Assembly (NCBI GenBank): GCA_030077755.1
Contig: JAQJZZ010000008.1
Location: forward strand, 2,728,001 to 2,792,000
DNA: 64,000 bases
DNA from: Filosporella fistucella
Lineage: Eukaryota > Ascomycota > Leotiomycetes > Helotiales
Direction of reading: 5' to 3'
Below the pieces are notes generated by a model. That model searched no databases, was not told where the DNA came from, and was given only the letters and a program-made list of their open reading frames with translations. Positions 58,644 through 64,000 of the stretch are shown here, piece by piece (positions within the stretch are counted from its first letter, which is position 1; each line of letters begins with the position of its first letter). Made by a program: the position numbers and the translations under genes.

Positions 58644-59111
58644 GACAACGTTATTTCAGTATTGGAATATCTCGAAATGTTCCCCAAAGGAACATTAGAA
58701 GATGTTACTTAGCAAACTCAAATCTTTGTTGGAAGTGAGCGTCAAGAAGTTGAGGCACTTGATGCAAGTTTTGTTTAAAAATCAGATATCACTGCACATG
58801 CAGAGAAACAGCTCGGTCTTTTAAGCCTTGCTGCTGCGGCTGCTATCGAAGTAGCAGAAGATTCATTTTCAGCTCTCTTCATTTCCGGACAGGGACGAGA
58901 TCTCACTTCCCATTTAGGTATTCGACATATTTATAAAATGGAGAGCAACAACCTTGACGAGGAAGAGAAGTATGAGATATTAAAGCAGCGACTTATTTCT
59001 GCAGAAGAAAAGCCTCATGAAGAACGACTTGATGCTCTGTCAGCACTGCGAACATTCGAGGAGTACACAGTATGGACACAGCCTGTGGTCATATCAACAG
59101 CTAGCAATTAG
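58644..59111 (+). pseudogene. Broken gene of unknown family
   Basis: One plus frame of 156 codons contains two stops (TAG near 58710 and TAA near 58779) and ends at TAG 59111. It reads VISVLEYLEMFPKGTLEDVT, then a helical region with SLAAAAAIEVAEDSFSALF and EEEKYEILKQRLISAEEKPH. The two stops are TAG and TAA, as RIP or drift could produce, although the surroundings are not strongly AT-rich. The start is not visible. I do not recognise the family. Confidence 0.4.
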
Positions 59112-59252
59112 CTTACTCGCATGTCATATTGCACTTTTGCTTTGAGTTCAAATCTTAATTCGTCGTTTCTGCTATGGCCATGTCTACACACATGCAAGCG
59201 ATATAATATATACAATATCTCCACCCATTCTTCCTTCTCGTCATTGCACTAT

Positions 59253-60928
59253 CTAAATATCCTTCGTCCTCTCATCACTCTCCTTCATCCATCTTCCAAG
59301 TGACTCTCTATCTCTTACTTTAAATCCAACCTTGAAGGGTTTTGGATCAGTCGTCAAACTTGTTGGAATGGCATTACACTCCAATGCGTCCAAAATAGGT
59401 CTATCCTTCTTATCTCTCGGCTCCACGATTTCAAACGCAGTAAATAATCGAATGAATGCAGTGTATAGTTCTCGGTTCGCCAAGTGGCTACCAGCACACA
59501 TGCGTGAACCAGCTCCGTATGCATAATGTGGTGTTCCGCCCGTACCCTCGAGGTTATCTAGATAGCGTTCCACACTGAATTCTTCGGGGTTCTTGAAATG
59601 AACAGGATCGAAATCTGCGGCCCATGCGTTCATATAGAATGTGCTACCGGCGGGGATGACTGCATCTTCGTATTTGATGTCTTTGATACTAGTGCGAGGT
59701 AGACAAATGGGAATCACAGTAAAGAAACGCAGGACTTCGCGGACGAAAGCAGTAACATATGGAACCTTTTCTTCAACCAGACATCGCTCCCACGCATCGC
59801 CGTCGGGATAAACTTCAGTGATTTCTTTATAGGCGCGTTTTTGAATTTCTTGGCCATGAGGGGAGGAGAGATAGGCGATGCCCATGATGAGGTTGCCTGG
59901 GACGGTGTCAAGACCAGCAGAGACCATAGTCAGGCAGATGGATTTGATTTCGTCTATTAGAAGTCAGTCTCATAGACTCGCTTAATGTGAAGGGAAATAA
60001 TGGAAATTGAGATAGGCTGGACTCACGCTCATTCAGCTTCGCCTCCGGATCTTTCAAAATATTTCCCGTGATACAAGGCTTATCCGAACCCTCTTCTATT
60101 TGCTTCTTCAACCTATTCAACAAGAAAGTCATGTATTTATCTCTTCTATCTCTCCATTCTGACGCATCAGCACTGCTCTTCGGCAGTAATCTCATCAGTG
60201 GGATATAGTCCTGCCAATTATTGCTTGTGCTCCTGAAGTTGGAGATAGCTCTCTCCACATCGCAAATCTCCTTCAGTAATTCGTCGTCAATACGACCGTC
60301 GATTCGATGACCATAATTGAGGGTGAGTGATGTATTGAGAGCGAAACGTTGAAAATATGCAATTGGATCGATGTCCACTTTTCCATCTTTGCTATCTTCG
60401 ACTAGTTCTTTGATTGAGACATTGGACTCTAAGTCGATGATTGGCATATATGATTGCACAGCCGGCCGATTCAACGCAGTTGCTGCAGCTTTCCTGCGCT
60501 GCTTACAGGATTCATCCCATGGAGAAGTGCCAATTGTGAAACCTTGAGAGCTTGACACCACTGTGTGGAAAGTATGTAGGGTGGGCCGAGATATCAGAGC
60601 AGATTGGTTTGTGATCCAAAGATGCCGGACAGAATCGAATGTGTTGGCAAAGATGATTCGCTGCGTACGGGTCAATAAGAAGCGGATTAATTGAGGATAT
60701 TTTGCTCACCCTATTTCCTAATCGCACTTGGAACACTGGGCCCCATTTCTTGGCCAATTGGCTAGCAACTCTCGCATGTTTATCCCCGAATTGCAGAAGG
60801 TTTCCAAATAGCGGAACGCCTGGGACTTCCGGAAGATTCTTGATTTTCGGTGTATCTGTACGATTGAGGTATTTGATGAGGAGGTAAACAATGGCCATGA
60901 GCGCCAGCCCACTGGTTTGGTAAGTCAT
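59253..60928 (-). CDS. phacB: Cytochrome P450, CYP504B-like (3-hydroxyphenylacetate 6-hydroxylase, PhacB type)
   Basis: Three exons on the minus strand (60928-60710, 60660-60027, 59953-59253; introns 49 and 73 bp) give 517 residues. An N-terminal membrane anchor (residues 5-21) precedes the proline-rich LPEVPGVPLFGN hinge. The I-helix reads SAGLDT (296-301), the ExxR pair is Glu357/Arg360 in FVREVLR, and the haem ligand is Cys437 in YGAGSRMCAG. Whole-length wording (SRPTLHTFHTVVSSSQGFTI and PGNLIMGIAYLSS) fits CYP504 proteins. CYP504B in Aspergillus nidulans hydroxylates 3-hydroxyphenylacetate to homogentisate. Divergence from fumarylacetoacetase, a later step of the same route, supports the call. 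CYP504A (phenylacetate 2-hydroxylase) is the alternative. Confidence 0.88.
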
Positions 60929-61505
60929 GATGGCGATATGGATGGAACGTATAACATGTAATGTGAAAGAAGAGTAGACTTCACTTAATATACTACTCTC
61001 TCATGAGAACTCGACGAGCTGTAGCTTTGAAAAGATAGAGTGGAGTAGTCTCGCAACCCCCTCACGTATTTCATACCGTAACACGACAGACGAATCGTCT
61101 CATTGGTGGCCATCATTGATGCAGACACGAACTTTCAGTCGCAGCGGTTGTTTTCCGCCCATCCCCATGGGGAAAATGATGCATGATGATGCAGGGTGGT
61201 TCAAATGCCGGCTGAGAAGAGCAGAGAAGACGAGACCGCGAGGATTCTGGTGCGGAAAGGTGTGTGTGGAGATTTTGAGGTGGGGTGCGACCATCAGCGG
61301 AACAAAGCCGCATATTTACCCCGCCAAAGAGAGCTCGACAGCATCGGGATGGCAGAAAGCGAGAGCTTCAATTCAACCTTCAACAGCCGAATAATATCGA
61401 AACTCTATGCTGAGAACTCTGCCTAGTACCTCTTCCTCCTCATATACTTCCATACATTCAAAAGTTGGTCTTAGAATATCTCTGCGATTCTTCTCTTCAA
61501 CCAAG
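60929..61505. promoter_or_regulatory. Shared upstream region between the P450 and fumarylacetoacetase genes
   Basis: The two genes are transcribed away from each other with 577 bp between the start codons (478 bp if FAH starts at 61407). No other gene is convincing here. Short open frames at 61100-61426 are overlapping noise on both strands. A CGG-containing sequence (GAGACCGCGAGGATTCTGGTGC etc.) is GC-rich around 61200-61290 and could bind Zn2Cys6 factors. No defined operator was identified. Confidence 0.5.
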
Positions 61506-62908
61506 ATGGCTCCTCTCAAATCCTGGCTCCCTATTCCTGCAAATAGCGATTTCTCCCTCTCCAATATCCCTTTTGGTATTATCACATCGCGCAACTCTCA
61601 AACTATTCATCGACCAGCAGTTGCAATCGGTGATCATGTACTCGATCTTCAAGCCTTCAGCAAAGCAAATGGCTTCTCCTCTCTCCCTTCCATAGAGAAA
61701 CACCTCGAGGTATTCTCCGAACCAACTTTAAATGCTTTTGCAGCATTAGGCAGGACAGTACACAGAGAAGTACGGCAATATATACAGGAGGTTTTCAAGG
61801 AAAATACGAAGTACGCGAGTGTACTGAAAGATAACGAGGAAGCCAGGACGAAGGCTTTGCTGAAGAAAGAGGATACAAAGACACATTTGCCAATGTTGAT
61901 TGGTGATTATACTGATTTCTTTGCGGGCATAAATCATGCTTTTAATGTTGGGTATGCATCTATTTCTTAGCTTCAGGATGTGTCTGCTGTTACTCGGCCT
62001 CCTCTTTGACATACCGCCAATGAAGAATCTGGACTAACACAATTCGCAGCACCATGTTCCGTGGTCCAGCAAACGCCCTCCAACCCAACTATACCCATCT
62101 TCCCGTAGGCTATCACGGCCGCGCTTCGTCAGTAGTCATTTCAGGAACCCCCATAACCCGTCCCAGCGGACAAATTATACTCAATCCCACCGCCGACCCC
62201 AAAATCCCAACTTTCTCTCCCGCCCGTCGTCTTGACATCGAACTCGAGCTGGGTTGTTTCTTGTGCGCCTCCAATCCAATGGGAACACCCATTCCAATCT
62301 CACAAGCGTCTGAATCCATCTTCGGCTACGTTCTCATGAACGATTGGAGTGCGAGAGATATTCAGACATGGGAATATGTTCCTCTAGGACCATTCAACGC
62401 TAAGAATTTCGGCACAAGTATAAGTGCCTGGGTAGTCCTACCGGACGCATTAGAACCTTTCCGAGCTCCTAAACTGAAAAATGAGACCGAGATACTACCA
62501 TATCTCAAAGAAAAACGAGATGATACAGTCTTCGACATCAAACTCGAAGTAGATCTCACCACGCCTGACGGGGCCACAACAACCATCTCCAAAACATCAG
62601 GCGCAAACCTCCTCTGGAGTTTCGAACAAATGATCGCTCATCACAGCATAGGTGGCTGCCCGATGCGTGTAGGTGATCTCCTTGGATCGGGGACCATAAG
62701 TGGTAAGGGAACAGATGATTTAGGCAGTTTGCTAGAGATGAATCAGGGTGGCAAGAAAGAGATTATGCTTGCAGGTATGGACGTTAGAACATTCTTGAAA
62801 GATGGGGATGAAGTTACTATAAGAGGTGCTTGTGGTAGGGAGGGAGAGAGGGTAGGGTTTGGAGAGTGTTCGGGGAGGATTGAGAAGGCGGTCGTTTTTG
62901 ATTTTTAG
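61506..62908 (+). CDS. fahA: Fumarylacetoacetase
   Basis: Exons 61506-61951 and 62050-62908 (98-bp intron) give 434 residues, the usual length. It hydrolyses fumarylacetoacetate to fumarate and acetoacetate, last step of phenylalanine/tyrosine and homogentisate breakdown. Metal and catalytic residues expected from the family are present: Asp in IGDYTDFF (134-137), His144 in INHAFNVG, Glu213/Glu215 in DIELELG and Asp247 in MNDWSARD. Lys267 in PFNAKNFGTS and the HHSIGGCPMRVGDLLGSGTI segment are also there. ATG 61506 has a good context (CAAGATGGCT) and gives the family's normal start. An in-frame ATG at 61407 would add 33 residues. The gene is divergent from the CYP504B-like gene. Confidence 0.95.
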
Positions 62909-63412
62909 GTAGCTACAATACAGGGAACGAAAATCAAAAGTTTGCTGAAATTTGATATTCATTTGTGATGTGGTCAACTCGTTTGAATGTTTCTCCCTCC
63001 AGTCATTAATGTTGTCAGACAGTGAAGTGGCTATGTGAAGAATAATTGCAAAGCCACGTAGTGAAGCTCGACAAACCCACACCCGTTGTTTTTTGGGTCA
63101 GGAAAATCTAATGTTATAGTGACACCAATAATAGAAACGGGTGCAAAGGAAGTCATTACATCCAGACTAGTATGCAAAGTTGGTTCATTGTCTCAAGATG
63201 CGACCGTTGGGACAAGCCAAGACAGGTGATCGCGGGATACCGATGTACATTTTCATCATTAATATTTCAAACTGCTGTCCATGAGGTGGGTATCTATATG
63301 GGTTGAAAATTCCCACTTGAAACCTTCGAATTAACGTAATTTATAGCACACTCCATGCTCCAACTTTTATACAGCCACCAGTGCCATTAAGGCCCTCCAC
63401 CTCCAACAGCAC
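62909..63412. other. Intergenic region, convergent 3' ends
   Basis: Contains the 3' UTR regions of the fumarylacetoacetase gene (from the left) and of the transcription-factor gene (from the right). No coding frame with features; the open frame 62732-63082 (-) overlaps the FAH exon and is a shadow. Confidence 0.5.
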
Positions 63413-64000
63413 CTAAAATAAATCCCTCAACTGCCTATACAACTCCTCATCTCCACCAAAAACATTACTCCCAATCCCAGCCAACGCATCGCCATCTTGA
63501 ATCTGTACATAACCTCCTCCATTTGTATTCGCATTTCCATTCCCATTCATACCTACACTCCCTAGCGCCGCCTCAAATAAATGAGTCATCTCGCTACTCA
63601 TTTGAAACCCATTCATAGGACTATTCCCCGTTCCCGTTCCATTCCCATCTAATCCAAACCCTACTCCTCCTAGACCCGCAATCTCATGTCCAGCTAATCC
63701 GGCCATTGCTAGTGCAGCAGAAGAGTGAGGATCCTCGTTCACAACCTGTGGACTCAATCCAAGTTTCGGTCCTACTTCTTTCAAGCCTTTGATAGTTTTC
63801 CAAAGTCTCTTGCTCACAAAACTCTTCGTGCTGAATCCCTTGACCAGATCTAACGCCATGTAGAACTCGACTCTGCATAGGGAGCTGAAATGTACTGGTG
63901 CGTGGCAGGAGGCTAGAAATATGACGGCCAGTGCAGAGATAAGGAAGTAGTTGAAGCAGACTTGTTGAGCTCGGTAGATATCTGATGTTTGATTTAGGTG
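63413..64000 (-). CDS. C-terminal part of a fungal transcription factor (Zn2Cys6 type likely), runs off right edge
   Basis: An open minus-strand frame enters at base 64000 and ends at 63413, giving the last 195 residues without a start. VCFNYFLISALAVIFLASCH and ALDLVKGFSTKSFVSKRLWK match the C-terminal end of the fungal-specific transcription-factor middle homology domain, seen in Zn2Cys6 regulators. A Gly/Asn-rich low-complexity stretch (residues reading GNGTGTGNSP and NGNGNANTNGGG) and a final acidic/aromatic DEELYRQLRDLF follow, as expected for an activation tail. The DNA-binding part lies outside the window. Its place beside two homogentisate-route genes makes a local regulator possible, but this is inference. 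Confidence 0.75.
   Translation of the reverse strand, partial: HLNQTSDIYRAQQVCFNYFLISALAVIFLASCHAPVHFSSLCRVEFYMALDLVKGFSTKSFVSKRLWKTIKGLKEVGPKLGLSPQVVNEDPHSSAALAMAGLAGHEIAGLGGVGFGLDGNGTGTGNSPMNGFQMSSEMTHLFEAALGSVGMNGNGNANTNGGGYVQIQDGDALAGIGSNVFGGDEELYRQLRDLF

Overview
The window reads as filamentous ascomycete (Pezizomycotina) DNA. Introns are short (about 47-98 bp) with GT..AG ends, and there are HET/NACHT-type STAND receptors, FunK1- and 2EXR-type fungal families, and heavy C-to-T/G-to-A decay typical of repeat-induced point mutation (RIP). A leotiomycete such as a Helotiales relative fits the gene families, but that rank is inference. No rRNA, CRISPR array or convincing intact tRNA was seen.

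The window has two compartments. Bases 1 to about 47,000 are AT-rich and mostly broken. They begin with the 3' half of a Ty3/gypsy pol (1-1990), then relics of a FunK1 kinase and a 2EXR protein. An intact HET-NB-ARC-TPR receptor gene follows (7538-10902), bracketed by long diverged inverted repeats (6690-7155 and 11060-11521). Next come relics of a membrane protein, an FSH serine hydrolase, an MFS monocarboxylate-type transporter, a protein kinase and an unknown membrane protein (to about 20,830).

Bases 23,295-44,891 hold a dense run of decayed genes: DUF3723, a coiled-coil protein, a JmjC+SET fusion, two or three unknowns, a C2H2 zinc finger, a RING protein, a sirtuin and a DnaJ-domain protein. 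Most are ruined almost only by in-frame stops that fit C-to-T change. RIP acts on duplicated DNA, so this block was probably present in more than one copy, as in a large mobile element. DUF3723 and NLR genes are known cargo of Starship giant transposons. No captain recombinase (DUF3435) was recognised, so Starship membership is a hypothesis.

From about 47,400 to 64,000 the DNA is ordinary gene-rich chromosome. It holds a kinase-like gene, an RCC1-type Ran exchange factor with a long basic tail, a NACHT receptor and a short-chain dehydrogenase. A divergent pair follows, a CYP504B-like P450 and fumarylacetoacetase, next to the C-terminus of a fungal transcription factor that runs off the right edge. 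The P450 and fumarylacetoacetase sit at two steps of phenylacetate/homogentisate breakdown, so their shared promoter region suggests co-expression.
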